DNA of 39,444 bases from Candidatus Omnitrophota bacterium (GCA_013285735.1 JABDGZ010000015.1:1-39444), one strand, 5' to 3'. Positions 17,201 through 25,472 are shown, numbered from the stretch's first letter. The notes: generated by a model from the sequence alone, not told the origin. Program-made: numbers and translations.

Positions 17201-18540
17201 TTCATGGAGTGACCAGCAACGATAATGACTTGAGGATTTGTTGTCATAGAAACTGATAAACCATGAGCTATCAAAGAACCTACTACCTGACTGCTTGTTG
17301 AACCATTGGCTAAGGTCAAAACTTGTGTAAATGAAGTTGTAACTGCAACGGGAGATTTTACTGTTTGAGCCATTGGTGTTCCTGCTGTAACCCAATACGT
17401 TGGTTCAGACAACGAAAAGGTTGCAGGAAATTTTTTCACGTCGTCATCGTCAAAATTTCTAGTATCTGTTTCAATTTCTTCAGCATTTATCTTTAGCCCA
17501 CCCGAGAAATATTTCCTTGGGATGGTCTGACCATTTTGAATATCTTCCTTAATATAGTTAAAGACCCCTTTTTTGTAGGCTTTCAAATATTGTTGATAAA
17601 TGAAGTTGGCATCCATTTTATGGATTCCCGCCTGCGCGGGAATGACAAGGTTGGAGATCTTAGACTTATTACTGTAAACTTGATTTAAAAGAGCTTCTTT
17701 GAGATTTTTCTTATACCATGCAGCTAAAATCATCGAATGAAAAATTTGGCGGAGATTGGCAAAGTTTTTGCCGGTGTTGACTTCTTGTTCAAGTTGAGGA
17801 AGAACTATCTCTTTAATAATTTGAGAAGCAACTGAATGAGTCGTGTTCTGGATTCCCGCTTTCGCGGGAATGACATTGTTGATACCGGAATGTTTTTGAA
17901 GTGACAAGTAATCTTCTTCTAACATTACTTTCAAATGGCTGGCTACTACAAAAGCGGTGTTGTCGTGGACATAGACCTTGGCTTTATCGGCTACTATCCA
18001 TACCTTATTAAAGGTATTTACAGGGATTTCGCTCGTTCCAAATTGCTCTTGGGTTTTGGCATACACCTTATTCCAAAATTCACGACCTAAATTCTTCTCG
18101 GGATATATTAAAGAAGCTGTTAATTGCTTTAAGATATAGTCCTCTGCCAGCATATCACGGCCCATTTCAGTTTGGCCTAATTGGTCAGGGATAATCCGAT
18201 CCTTCTCATAAGGACTTAAGTTAACCCACAAATTATCTTCAGGGATGGTCAAAGAAGCTAAAAAATATTTAATTAACTTCTCAGATTCAGCCTTTAACTG
18301 TGGGTCACTGGCAGAAAGGCCTGAATTTCCACTATCGACTAAAAAATCAAAAAGAATTGGATTTTCAGGATGGACCCGTAAGCCTTTGACGATTACAGGG
18401 ACATACGCAGGGGTCAAATTGATCATGGTTCCAGGTGTCGGCAAACCTAAAACGGAATCAGCATGAGCTTGAGGCAGAGAGCCTAAGCTTGTTAAAAAGA
18501 AGCTAACAATAACGCTCAAACTTAAAATTTTCTTAAACAT
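14227..18540 (-). CDS. P2: giant modular protein, shared N-terminal module + membrane-rich middle + GGID tail
   Basis: The 1437-residue product starts at an ATG with AAGGAG 8 bases upstream. The signal peptide ends near QAHA (25). Residues 29-348 are the module shared with P1 and P3, ending IPRKYFSGG. Two loops carry in-frame palindromic elements (VIPAKAGIQ 223-231, VIPAQAGIH 299-307). The middle has hydrophobic stretches near 489-511, 537-556, 630-646 and 666-690. A long soluble part follows with no recognised family. DEAM occurs at 1206 and DVAM at 1343; directly after the latter comes a further hydrophobic helix (about 1348-1367). The tail GGIDL is at 1376 and is the most divergent of the four (INMRFDP replaces IKFHID). 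The protein is probably exported and membrane-associated; function unknown. It is monocistronic by context: promoter candidate upstream, hairpins downstream. Confidence 0.8.
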   Translation of the reverse strand: MFKKILSLSVIVSFFLTSLGSLPQAHADSVLGLPTPGTMINLTPAYVPVIVKGLRVHPENPILFDFLVDSGNSGLSASDPQLKAESEKLIKYFLASLTIPEDNLWVNLSPYEKDRIIPDQLGQTEMGRDMLAEDYILKQLTASLIYPEKNLGREFWNKVYAKTQEQFGTSEIPVNTFNKVWIVADKAKVYVHDNTAFVVASHLKVMLEEDYLSLQKHSGINNVIPAKAGIQNTTHSVASQIIKEIVLPQLEQEVNTGKNFANLRQIFHSMILAAWYKKNLKEALLNQVYSNKSKISNLVIPAQAGIHKMDANFIYQQYLKAYKKGVFNYIKEDIQNGQTIPRKYFSGGLKINAEEIETDTRNFDDDDVKKFPATFSLSEPTYWVTAGTPMAQTVKSPVAVTTSFTQVLTLANGSTSSQVVGSLIAHGLSVSMTTNPQVIIVAGHSMNITKSQEFEQAATQELASWGIPENMDPEDDAMIAELMQILTSPRVLSSAAHTAGIAALAIGIVNSMKDYRNGKNARTLEEKLKYYKKFRNDLWHIGGVVTIIASGIALGEFHDPRLDTSNILFNLIEIITGTKIGGGIRGYERMGDQLIAATENAIKNGTGIEDEELIKVENDVGNPKRNFFFNKTDWPVFFTIAALATLKPFNQDIPGYHQWLEQQHLALRLASNLIPVGIGGGIGAALAHFFDKYTPETGTLLSVRQKELVDYMIKNRTLKDEKGVNSFGILYGLIRRGAINKEKLEILYDIVGIRQGDITDPGLPKLLATILVKLGDEGDNLSRIYFGDHDVEDYLAKARTEQVRVTQSVTESTINEYLDDEQYPFNIRVVVGEGETLTAKWVDGRKVIVLGNQYKPSPKQIAELVQQTYHLLGGGPELQELSDRLREDFQADGIEFNDVAMTVANLIDSRTVDGLIKSLMVTQTAEVRRIKIRGNVVPEVNSTVLGSLSKYSSTQPPSEQISFWVGNSTLIKTDAVKLKEMIFDLKKLRNGEGLRYVLEIMCQLAQWQIVSDIRSSFKKRLATKLVQMILDPSLTEEQRREAQRTLSYLENSSHALSNKDVPTLDAVGVSKIAYKNAVERLASFQSAGEKFFVSRTSNHREQARSSEVSARDQVLERAQILAAASGEKVSLPRGLRARPAATKRQEARYELDERGQVKRIRVKVGYKYQDVPLLDWVDPNMPPTQVVIFTLASRNISVNPNSIHRDEAMNGTIPSDAKINITDSAGKSLGEFSVVDYSSALDLVEQAVNSFQIVSAGNREEMATALYPNMLRLGDATTPDVLKTIIRILFGNSNIQFFTTEHNFGIQYNNLSSGLRTMGKLAAELREQVKQYRQDFAQTAKTDVAMNGVVKVLVLGTLALAALVPAVRQTIQPADGGIDLNSKNMKMDVDGQTINMRFDPRLIAQFRRGDFSGVRPVIFKITPVFNIMSLMGFKVPV
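17620..17646 (-). repeat. In-frame palindromic element, encodes VIPAQAGIH
   Basis: TTCCCGC (17625..17631), a 4-base loop CTGC and GCGGGAA (17636..17642) form a perfect 7-base-pair stem inside P2. With flanks GGA and TGAC it is almost identical to the element at 17848..17874. It fills a loop of the shared module that is short or different in P3. The flanking codons remain in frame. Confidence 0.8.
17848..17874 (-). repeat. In-frame palindromic element, encodes VIPAKAGIQ
   Basis: TTCCCGC (17853..17859), loop TTTC and GCGGGAA (17864..17870) make the same 7-base-pair stem with the same GGA/TGAC flanks as 17620..17646. Only the loop and outer bases differ. It fills the loop after DYLSL in the shared module, where P1 and P3 have unrelated sequence. 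Confidence 0.8.
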
Positions 18541-18765
18541 GACAAAGGCTCCTTAGGTTTCAAATCTTTTTGGAGAATCTCTAGACGAATTAATTTATGA
18601 AAGGAATAATAACATTCAAAGAAAGCGCTAACTTAGAAAGGATAACATATATTGCGAGAATTGCAAGTTAGGCAGGCTAAAAATATATTGTATAACTTGT
18701 TTAATAACAAATAGTTATAAATATCGTAAAAAATACTCTAATTTTTTCTAAAAAATCCACCCTCT
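18541..18765 (-). promoter_or_regulatory. Promoter candidate and leader of P2
   Basis: On the minus strand TTGCAA (18661..18666) and TATCCT (18639..18644) are 16 bases apart, a fair sigma-70-like pair, giving a leader of about 90 bases before the AAGGAG site of P2. Near 18741..18756 an AT-only inverted repeat (ATTTTT-TCTA-AAAAAT) follows the TMTC-like gene and could act as a weak terminator. Nothing else was recognised. Confidence 0.35.
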
Positions 18766-20481
18766 TTATAGCTTAACCTGTGAGACTTCCGCAGACAGAT
18801 CCGGCTGGCCAGGGTCTATATTAATTGATTTTCTATAATCAGACATCGCTTGAAGTAGATTTCCTTGGGCTAAATAGAATTTAGCCCGATCATTATACGC
18901 ATCCACATACAAGGGATTAAGCTCAATGGCTTTATTATAATCTGACAGGGCTTGCGGATAATTATGCTGCAAAAAAAAGGCTAGGCCGCGGTGATAATAG
19001 ACCTTTTCATAATATGGATTAATAGCAATAGCTTTATCATATTCAGCAATAGCCTTAACAAAATTGCCCTGTTTAGCATAGATAAGGCCACGGTCATCGA
19101 ATGGATATATAAATTCAGAAGTTATTGCAATGGCTTTATTATAATCTGACATGGCTTGTACCAAATTACCCTGGTTATAATACGCCCAACCACGATTGAT
19201 ATAGGGCCTTGCTTTATGAGGAGATTTTTGCAGCACATCCTCCCATAAAACAATTTCATTTTTCCAAATTTTATTTCTTTGATAGGTCAAAAAAGAATTA
19301 AAGGCGATAATCAACGATAGGACTATAAGCATCATTTTAAGATTATTTTTTCCAAATAAATAATAAGCGCCACTAACCAAAAACATGCAATACCCCACCA
19401 TTGGCAAATAAAGCCTGTGTTCAAAAATGACATCTGATTGCGGTAAAATACTTGATTCAGGTAAAAGGGTCAGGAAAAACCAAAATATAGAAAATGAAAT
19501 CAGCCTGTATTTTGAAAACATACGTTTGGCAAAATAAAGCATCGCTGCCAAGAATAAAAAACTAGCTGCGACGGGTATTTCAAAAAAATTCTTAAAAACA
19601 GGATAATCATAATCTAAATTCAAATTAAAAGGCAAAATAAGCAATCTAATATAGGTGATCATGACCCTGAATTGAGTCAGAAGATAATCTAGGGGCGTTA
19701 TACCCCCTTGCCCCCCTACTATAGAATGAAGCTCTTGAAACCTGGTTGACTTGGTCAACACCATTGTTTGGGGAATAATAAACAAAATCAGCCAAAGCGG
19801 ATAAAATTGAAGCCAATCGATATCTTTCTTGAGTTTTATGAAACTAATCTCATAAAGTACAATCATTAATGGCAGGGTTATGGCATTCTCTTTAGTAAAC
19901 ATTGCCAGGACAGCTATTATTAATGAAAGAATATAATAAATTCTCTCCGTTTCTGGTTTAAGGGCCAGCCTTGATTTTATATAGAAGCATAAAGACGCCA
20001 GATAAAAGAAAGCAGACAAAGAAGCTGCCCTCTGCCAAATATAGGTTACTGCTTCAATTTGAACCGGATGGCTTACAAATATCAACCCTGCCAATAAGGC
20101 AATAATATCGCAATAACGGGCAATTTTTTCTTCCTTCATGACTGGAGTTAAAAAAGTCAATCGAACCAGCCACCAGACCAAGATGGCTGTCCCAATATGA
20201 ATTGTCATATTAAAAAGATGATAATCAAACACATTGAGCTTGGAAAAATGATAATTAAAGGCTATTGAGAGAAAGGTAATAAAACGACAGGGACAGACAT
20301 TCCAGATATCAAGCAGATGATGGATATTTCTGATGGCAAAATTATTAACTATATAGGCGTCATCATCAAAGTGAAACGAACAAAAAAAGGTATTGGAATA
20401 AACAATACCCCCTAAAGCCACGATAGCCAATATTGAAAGCACCTTAATATGTAATGACTTCAAAACTAAATTCACTTTCAA
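18766..20481 (-). CDS. TMTC-like GT-C membrane protein with C-terminal TPRs
   Basis: The 571-residue product starts at a TTG that overlaps the esterase stop (TTGA); a GTG two codons on is also possible. Residues 1-400 are a multi-spanning membrane domain. The first periplasmic loop carries FHFDDDAYIVNN (36-47), the acidic motif of GT-C glycosyltransferases such as the TMTC/PMT-related proteins. About four TPR units follow (for example YYNQGNLVQAMSDYNKAIAI, YYHRGLAFFLQHNYPQALSDYNKAI). The likely role is transfer of a sugar from a polyprenyl-phosphate donor to an exported target, by family analogy; donor and acceptor are unknown. It is the last gene of the envelope series. Confidence 0.75.
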   Translation of the reverse strand: MKVNLVLKSLHIKVLSILAIVALGGIVYSNTFFCSFHFDDDAYIVNNFAIRNIHHLLDIWNVCPCRFITFLSIAFNYHFSKLNVFDYHLFNMTIHIGTAILVWWLVRLTFLTPVMKEEKIARYCDIIALLAGLIFVSHPVQIEAVTYIWQRAASLSAFFYLASLCFYIKSRLALKPETERIYYILSLIIAVLAMFTKENAITLPLMIVLYEISFIKLKKDIDWLQFYPLWLILFIIPQTMVLTKSTRFQELHSIVGGQGGITPLDYLLTQFRVMITYIRLLILPFNLNLDYDYPVFKNFFEIPVAASFLFLAAMLYFAKRMFSKYRLISFSIFWFFLTLLPESSILPQSDVIFEHRLYLPMVGYCMFLVSGAYYLFGKNNLKMMLIVLSLIIAFNSFLTYQRNKIWKNEIVLWEDVLQKSPHKARPYINRGWAYYNQGNLVQAMSDYNKAIAITSEFIYPFDDRGLIYAKQGNFVKAIAEYDKAIAINPYYEKVYYHRGLAFFLQHNYPQALSDYNKAIELNPLYVDAYNDRAKFYLAQGNLLQAMSDYRKSINIDPGQPDLSAEVSQVKL

Positions 20482-21338
20482 TTAGGATTTCCTGTAGCGA
20501 TAAAATTGACGATCCGCTCGCCGGATTTATCTCCCTTACGATCCAAATAGGAAATAACTCCTTCATGCGTCCTGCCCTGTGCGGGCAGCACGGCAACAGT
20601 ATCACCAGTTTCTCTTAATTTCTTTGCAAACTGCTCCGTATAATATCTTCCGCCTGGATGAAAGGTGTAGACCAGCAAGAACGGCGGGTAATGACTGTCT
20701 TTGTGCACCAACAGTGTCGGCGAGAACTCAGCAGCGTGAGCGCCAAAGGCAACGACCCACATTCCCAATAGCGCTGGTTGTAAGACAATAAAAAAACTGT
20801 GTATTTGTGAAGCAGCATTATACCCTGCACCATCGAGGCCGATGACCCCGGCTATATCTGCATTGCTTCTGCCATACGGTTTAAGGTAGTGCGGATCAAC
20901 AGTTACCAATGACACGGTATTCCCACCCGACGACCATCCCATCAGATAGAGCTGTTTAGGGTCGCCGCCATAACTGGGACCATTGCGCACCATCCAGTCC
21001 ACAGCACCAGCCACATCCTCAGCAGCCTTGCCAGCCCCTGCTCCCAGGCGATAATCCGTCGAGGCAAGAATAAAACCATGGCGCCGGGCCAAATCCGGCA
21101 ATTCGTTAACATCGCTCTTATCAAAAAGGGTCCAGGCACCGCCATGCACATAAAGCAGCATGGGGGCCTTCTGCAAACCTGCTTGAGGATAAATATCCAA
21201 ACGCTGATAATTATGAGGCCCAAAGGACATTTCTTTGGCACCCGGTGGTGAAGCAAGAGCTTGTAAGGGTATTGTTGCTGCGGCTACGATAAAAGCCATC
21301 AAAAAAACCAACGCACGCTTGTAAAGAAAATTTGCCAT
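20478..21338 (-). CDS. Secreted alpha/beta-hydrolase (esterase, BD-FAE-like)
   Basis: The 286-residue product has a signal peptide (ALVFLMAFIVAAATIPLQALA). HGGAW (65-69) forms the oxyanion hole of hormone-sensitive-lipase/BD-FAE-type esterases. The nucleophile is S136 in GWSSGGN, and a late THEG near residue 262 likely supplies the catalytic histidine. It would hydrolyse an ester or acyl bond outside the cytoplasm; the substrate is unknown. The ribosome site is weak. Its stop overlaps the TTG start of the TMTC-like gene. Confidence 0.8.
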   Translation of the reverse strand: MANFLYKRALVFLMAFIVAAATIPLQALASPPGAKEMSFGPHNYQRLDIYPQAGLQKAPMLLYVHGGAWTLFDKSDVNELPDLARRHGFILASTDYRLGAGAGKAAEDVAGAVDWMVRNGPSYGGDPKQLYLMGWSSGGNTVSLVTVDPHYLKPYGRSNADIAGVIGLDGAGYNAASQIHSFFIVLQPALLGMWVVAFGAHAAEFSPTLLVHKDSHYPPFLLVYTFHPGGRYYTEQFAKKLRETGDTVAVLPAQGRTHEGVISYLDRKGDKSGERIVNFIATGNPN

Positions 21339-21381
21339 ATTTTCTATCTCATTATTAATTAGTATTAAGTCTCACTAATAT

Positions 21382-21666
21382 TTAAATAAATTGCAGACCG
21401 CAAACAATGCACTCAACCTTGCCCTTCATCACTTTCTGATACCATCTCATAATAGCTTTTTTAGGGCCAAAGGGTAATTGCTTGCCCATCAATGGTTCTA
21501 TGTTAAAAATACATTCATCCGGAGGATCAAAAGACGTATCTGTTATTAATTTAACACCATTCGTGCTTATATCTAATACAATGCCTTCACCTGAAGCCCC
21601 GCCTTCAACGCTCCAGCGTACAGGTAAATCATCCTTAATCCGAAAATGTTGACGGCCTCCAGACAT
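21382..21666 (-). CDS. Single-domain PilZ protein
   Basis: The 94-residue product is one PilZ domain: RQHFRIKDDLPVRW near the start and VLDISTNGVKL further on match the R-x-x-x-R and D/N-x-S-x-x-G boxes. If both are functional it would bind cyclic di-GMP. GAGGT lies 7 bases before the ATG, and the gene follows the zinc-ribbon-like gene by 5 bases. Confidence 0.75.
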   Translation of the reverse strand: MSGGRQHFRIKDDLPVRWSVEGGASGEGIVLDISTNGVKLITDTSFDPPDECIFNIEPLMGKQLPFGPKKAIMRWYQKVMKGKVECIVCGLQFI

Positions 21667-21671
21667 AACCT

Positions 21672-22088
21672 TTACCTCTTTTTATTTTTCTTAACTGCCG
21701 GTTTCTTTTTTACCGTGACAGCCTTCTTCTTTGCCTTAACTGATGGCTTGGGGGTATTACTTTCTTTAATGATTGGCGCTTGAGGCAATACAATCTCACG
21801 AGGTTTATCTTCAAGCTTTATCCCTGACATGCTGATCACTTTTCGACGAGAAAAACAGTCTTTGCAATATACTGGACGGTCTGCGCTCGGTTTAAAGGGA
21901 ATGGTGCATTCTTTTTTACAATCAGCGCAAATTGCTGTATGCATCATCCTTTCCTTAATAACCGGCTTGGGGACGGGTTTAATTTCTGGCAAAGATCGAT
22001 GGATTAACGTATCCACCTTTTTATCAAGCGCAATAAGCTGCGTTTGTATTTTATTAATTAAATTCAGGACATCTATTTCATTTTTCAT
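21672..22088 (-). CDS. Zinc-ribbon-like protein with Lys-rich tail
   Basis: The 138-residue product has an N-terminal helix (LINKIQTQLIALDKKVDTLI, likely coiled coil). A four-cysteine zinc-binding motif follows: C-A-D-C at about residues 54-57 and C-K-D-C at about 75-78, spaced like CxxC-x17-CxxC. The tail is Lys/Pro/Val-rich and disordered (VKAKKKAVTVKKKPAVKKNKK), possibly nucleic-acid binding. AAAGGAG precedes the ATG. I know no named function. Confidence 0.7.
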   Translation of the reverse strand: MKNEIDVLNLINKIQTQLIALDKKVDTLIHRSLPEIKPVPKPVIKERMMHTAICADCKKECTIPFKPSADRPVYCKDCFSRRKVISMSGIKLEDKPREIVLPQAPIIKESNTPKPSVKAKKKAVTVKKKPAVKKNKKR

Positions 22089-22108
22089 TTTTCTCCTTTT
22101 ATTATTCC

Positions 22109-22642
22109 CTAATCCCTATATTTCTTAGCCTTAAGAATATTAATAATGGTAGGATTTACCGTGCCCCCTAATTGCTGTATTTTAATGACGTCCTTCCAGG
22201 CCCTGTCACCATTACCTACTTTAAAATAAGCGCTCATCCGGCTATAGTAAAATTTTATATTTTTAGGATCTAGCTCAATGGCATTGCTATAGTCAAAAAT
22301 GGCTTGGGTATATTTTTTCCTATAAAAATAGGCTATGCCGCGCACATGATAGGCTGCTGCATAGTTTGGATCAATTTCTATGGCCTTATCAAGATCAGCA
22401 ATGGCTAATTTATATTTTCTTATTTCAATATAAACATAACCTCTATTGTAATAGGCATCTGCATAATCAGGATTGGCCTTAAGAGCTTTTGTGTAGTAAG
22501 CAATGGCCTCTTTATATTTTTCCTGCTTACCGCTCACATTGCCTAAATGCACGTATTCTTCTGAAGTTTCTGCACGAACAGTTGTCAAATTTAAAAGCAG
22601 CAAACTAAAGAAGACACCCAAAATTAAATAGCCTTTCTTCAT
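22109..22642 (-). CDS. Secreted TPR protein
   Basis: The 177-residue product has a signal peptide (GYLILGVFFSLLLLNLTTVRA) and then about three clear TPR units (YKEAIAYYTKALKANPDYADAYYNRGYV and similar). AAGGAG lies 6 bases before the ATG. It closely resembles the TPR parts of the proteins at 10079..11143 and 18766..20481. Presumed periplasmic scaffold. Confidence 0.8.
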   Translation of the reverse strand: MKKGYLILGVFFSLLLLNLTTVRAETSEEYVHLGNVSGKQEKYKEAIAYYTKALKANPDYADAYYNRGYVYIEIRKYKLAIADLDKAIEIDPNYAAAYHVRGIAYFYRKKYTQAIFDYSNAIELDPKNIKFYYSRMSAYFKVGNGDRAWKDVIKIQQLGGTVNPTIINILKAKKYRD

Positions 22643-22660
22643 CCATTACTCCTTATCCTA

Positions 22661-23416
22661 TTAAAACCCCAGAGCGTAAACACGGCTGTATTTTTTTATC
22701 AAGAATCTTAATGGAAAAATTAAAAAACCACCCAAACCCACCATCAATACGCCTACCAATGCCCTGGAATGAACCCATTGTTCTAAAGAAAAAGTGAAAT
22801 TAAAAAACGGATTTGGCAACCATCCAGGCTTACTGCATGCTAACCAATAATTGAACAGATAGGTTGGACATTCGCTAAAAACACAAATATTATCGAATGG
22901 GCTGCGCAGGTAAAATTGAAGCTTGCTGATTTCTTTCTTTTCGTGCAATACACAAAGGATTTTCTTAATATAAAATCGATGCTGAATAATCCCTTTATAC
23001 AAACCTATGGTGGAGGTGCATAACAACCAAAAAAGCCAGCCCTGCGTTAAGGAAGTTTTACCTATCAATATGAGATAAAGCCCGCTGGTGATCGTCATAA
23101 TACCTGCCGACGGAGCTATATAATGGGTCAGGATATAGCGAATCATAAATATTCTTTGAAAAAGAGATTCGTCTTTTATTATCCTGTCTTGATCCCGCGT
23201 CTTAAACAGACACCATCCATTGAGACTAAGTTCCGGGATTTCAAAAAATAGGCCTAGAGTCAGGAAGCTAATATAATGAATCAATAAACCAACTTTAAAA
23301 GACGGATTGACCCCAAAAACAGGAATGAAAACTATTCCACTGATCAACAGAAACGTTAGCGGAATAATGACCTCTGACTTGTTTAAAATTGAATTTTCTT
23401 TAAATGATATCATCAA
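22661..23416 (-). CDS. Multi-spanning membrane protein of unknown function
   Basis: The 251-residue product has about five hydrophobic helices (for example VIIPLTFLLISGIVFIPVF, GWLFWLLCTSTIGLY, ALVGVLMVGLGGFLIFPLRF) and a Cys-containing loop (DNICVFSECPTYLF). I recognise no family. Its ATG overlaps the stop of the lipoprotein gene upstream by 4 bases, so they are coupled. Confidence 0.65.
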   Translation of the reverse strand: MMISFKENSILNKSEVIIPLTFLLISGIVFIPVFGVNPSFKVGLLIHYISFLTLGLFFEIPELSLNGWCLFKTRDQDRIIKDESLFQRIFMIRYILTHYIAPSAGIMTITSGLYLILIGKTSLTQGWLFWLLCTSTIGLYKGIIQHRFYIKKILCVLHEKKEISKLQFYLRSPFDNICVFSECPTYLFNYWLACSKPGWLPNPFFNFTFSLEQWVHSRALVGVLMVGLGGFLIFPLRFLIKKYSRVYALGF

Positions 23417-23838
23417 TTACTTCTAATTAATTCAGCTAATTTTTGTATATCCTTATCTATTTCATTTTTTGTAAATGCCTCTGTACTTCCATTGACCAAG
23501 TCAATGCGGGTTCTTCCCACGCCGACATTGGTGTATTTTAAAATGATCCTATACGCATGTGCATGTGCCTTATCAACTAACAAGGCATTCCCAAAATCAA
23601 TATCTTTGACAAGGACCAAATACCCTTGGGCAGGATTAGAATATAAAATCTTATTATAACCAACAGTACTTAACTGCTGATTGACTATATCCTTTAGCGT
23701 CTCCAAATCACCTTCTTTAACAATCACCACACTATGCCTGGCAGCAACGGATTCGTTGTAGGCGTTAATATACTTATTAGTGGTAGACGCACAACCCATT
23801 ATCCCTACAGATAAACATAGCAAGAGCAGCCTATTCAT
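23413..23838 (-). CDS. Lipoprotein of unknown function
   Basis: The 141-residue product has a lipoprotein signal (LLLLCLSVGIMGC, Cys16). The mature part is an alpha/beta stretch with VIVKEGDLETLKDIVNQQL and a C-terminal helix. The ribosome site is weak. It is coupled to the membrane protein gene by a 4-base overlap, so the two may act together in the envelope. Confidence 0.7.
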   Translation of the reverse strand: MNRLLLLCLSVGIMGCASTTNKYINAYNESVAARHSVVIVKEGDLETLKDIVNQQLSTVGYNKILYSNPAQGYLVLVKDIDFGNALLVDKAHAHAYRIILKYTNVGVGRTRIDLVNGSTEAFTKNEIDKDIQKLAELIRSN

Positions 23839-23860
23839 AAAATTCTCAACTTTCTTTTTC

Positions 23861-24625
23861 TTACGCCGGTGTTTTCACATTTCCCAGTGTACGGTTGAAC
23901 AAGTCAAAAAGTTTATTCCAATGCCGTTTAAGCGCAACTCCATTATATGCAGGCAGGTCAGCCATTGTAAATCCGTGGGCAGCACCGCTATAAAGTTCCG
24001 CCTCATACCGAAGACCAGCCTGGTCCAAGGCCTTGCGCAGGCGTTCTATCTGCTCAGGCGGCATATTTTTATCATTATCTGCGTGAGCAATATAAACTTG
24101 GGCTTTAATCTGACTAAGAAGTAAGTGCGGACTGTTAGGCGTATCTGTTGCCAGATTACCTGCATGAAAACTGGCGGCCGCAGCGATTCGATCAGGATAA
24201 GCGGCAGCAGCCCGTATCGCTAATCCACCGCCCATGCAATAACCTGTAACGCCAATTTTACCTGGCAGCACTTGTTTTTGTTGGGCTAGAAAATCAAGAA
24301 ACACGGCTGTATCCCGTATTCCAAATTCAGGATTATAACTCTGAAACAAAGGCATGAGCTGTTTAGCTGCCTCAGGCATATCCTCAGGGCGTATTGGAAA
24401 TTTTAAATCCACCATCGGGGAACGTCGGACACGGTAAAACAAATTTGGCAAAAGAACATAATACCCATGAGAGGCAATTTCTTTTGCCATTGCATAAAGG
24501 TAATCTCTCAACCCAAAAGCATCCATCAAAAACAAAACAGCAGGATACGGGCCGTTGCCTTCCGGATGGGCGATAAAAACATCGCAATCACCATCCTGAG
24601 TTTTTATATCTATGTTTAAAGCCAT
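23861..24625 (-). CDS. Dienelactone-hydrolase-family protein
   Basis: The 254-residue product has the alpha/beta-hydrolase triad of the DLH family: nucleophile C130 in GYCMGG, an Asp in HADNDKNM (183 or 185) and H217 in GAAHGFT. E in the early DAFGL loop region is replaced, so the classical Glu relay is uncertain. No signal peptide, so it is cytoplasmic. It overlaps the lipoprotein gene upstream by 10 bases and has no clear ribosome site. Confidence 0.85.
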   Translation of the reverse strand: MALNIDIKTQDGDCDVFIAHPEGNGPYPAVLFLMDAFGLRDYLYAMAKEIASHGYYVLLPNLFYRVRRSPMVDLKFPIRPEDMPEAAKQLMPLFQSYNPEFGIRDTAVFLDFLAQQKQVLPGKIGVTGYCMGGGLAIRAAAAYPDRIAAAASFHAGNLATDTPNSPHLLLSQIKAQVYIAHADNDKNMPPEQIERLRKALDQAGLRYEAELYSGAAHGFTMADLPAYNGVALKRHWNKLFDLFNRTLGNVKTPA

Positions 24626-25011
24626 GATTTTGATTTATTAATAATGCTTTCAAGTATCTCTCCAGCATTACTTTTACCACTCAAATAACCTACACGTACG
24701 TCGATCCTGGTACCATTTCCGTCAATAGGCCGCAAATCAACCCAGACCTGTTTGCCTGCTGGATCTTTGGCCAAAATTTGGATAACATCAGGAGCATCGG
24801 TTTCTTTATAAACAACTATACTCATGTCCCCTAGAGCAGCTTTAGTTGATTTAGCTACCTTGATAATCGGGACATTAATCTCCTGGGTAACTTTGTCAGA
24901 AAGCCACTTGGCAGTTCCAGCACCTGCAGCTCCTGCCGCTAAAAATATGCACCCACTAAAATTAGCAACAGCGACTAATAATACAATCATCATCAATAAT
25001 TTTCTAAACAT
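24616..25011 (-). CDS. DUF3568-type lipoprotein
   Basis: The 131-residue product has a lipobox (VANFSGC, Cys21) and then a Gly/Ala-rich AAGAAGAGTAKWL segment. An alpha/beta domain typical of DUF3568 follows (VPIIKVAKSTKAALGDMSIVV, GTRIDVRVGYLSGKSNAGEILESI). GGGGAG lies 6 bases before the ATG. Function unknown; outer-membrane or periplasmic lipoprotein by signal. Confidence 0.8.
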   Translation of the reverse strand: MFRKLLMMIVLLVAVANFSGCIFLAAGAAGAGTAKWLSDKVTQEINVPIIKVAKSTKAALGDMSIVVYKETDAPDVIQILAKDPAGKQVWVDLRPIDGNGTRIDVRVGYLSGKSNAGEILESIINKSKSWL

Positions 25012-25029
25012 ATTTATCTCCCCTAAGCT

Positions 25030-25395
25030 TTATTGAGTTGGCGGTAACACAGTAAACACAACTGCCTGGCCCGAACAAGCATATCTTCCCCACCCTACAT
25101 AAACCATCCTGACCATGATCACTGCATTAGCACCCATCGCTTTTGCATTACTTGACATGATCTTGATCGGCCTTAAAGAAGCATCAGCAGTATCATCAAA
25201 ATAAGTTGCTGTATATTCCGCAGAAACAGGCCCCACATAACGATAGCTGTATTGTGAAGGTGGAATGCCCTTATATAATGGCACGCCTTCTTCTTTAATA
25301 AATTCTCTTAGATCAGACATCTGATTATAGTTTAACGTATTACATCCACTCACACAAAACACGCCCATCAAAAGTAAAAATACACGCATTTTCAT
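25030..25395 (-). CDS. Small lipoprotein, YbjQ/DUF4156-like core
   Basis: The 121-residue product has a lipobox (GVFCVSGC, Cys18). The late AKAMGANAVIMVRM segment recalls the 'A...GAnAVv.v' motif of YbjQ- and DUF4156-type small envelope proteins; the match is short. GGAGG lies 8 bases before the ATG. It is the first gene of the envelope series and lies 77 bases after the P3b stop. Confidence 0.65.
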   Translation of the reverse strand: MKMRVFLLLMGVFCVSGCNTLNYNQMSDLREFIKEEGVPLYKGIPPSQYSYRYVGPVSAEYTATYFDDTADASLRPIKIMSSNAKAMGANAVIMVRMVYVGWGRYACSGQAVVFTVLPPTQ

Positions 25396-25472
25396 TTGAG
25401 TAAACCTCCAATATGATGTTTATTTTGAACGTTTTTGTATTTTAACACGAAAGGATAAACTTTTTAAAATAT

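Noticed and set aside
20579-20595. CTGCCC...GGGCAG in the esterase gene as another palindromic insertion
   Set aside because: It falls in the conserved loop before the catalytic-histidine region, with no paralogue to show insertion, and does not match the other elements.
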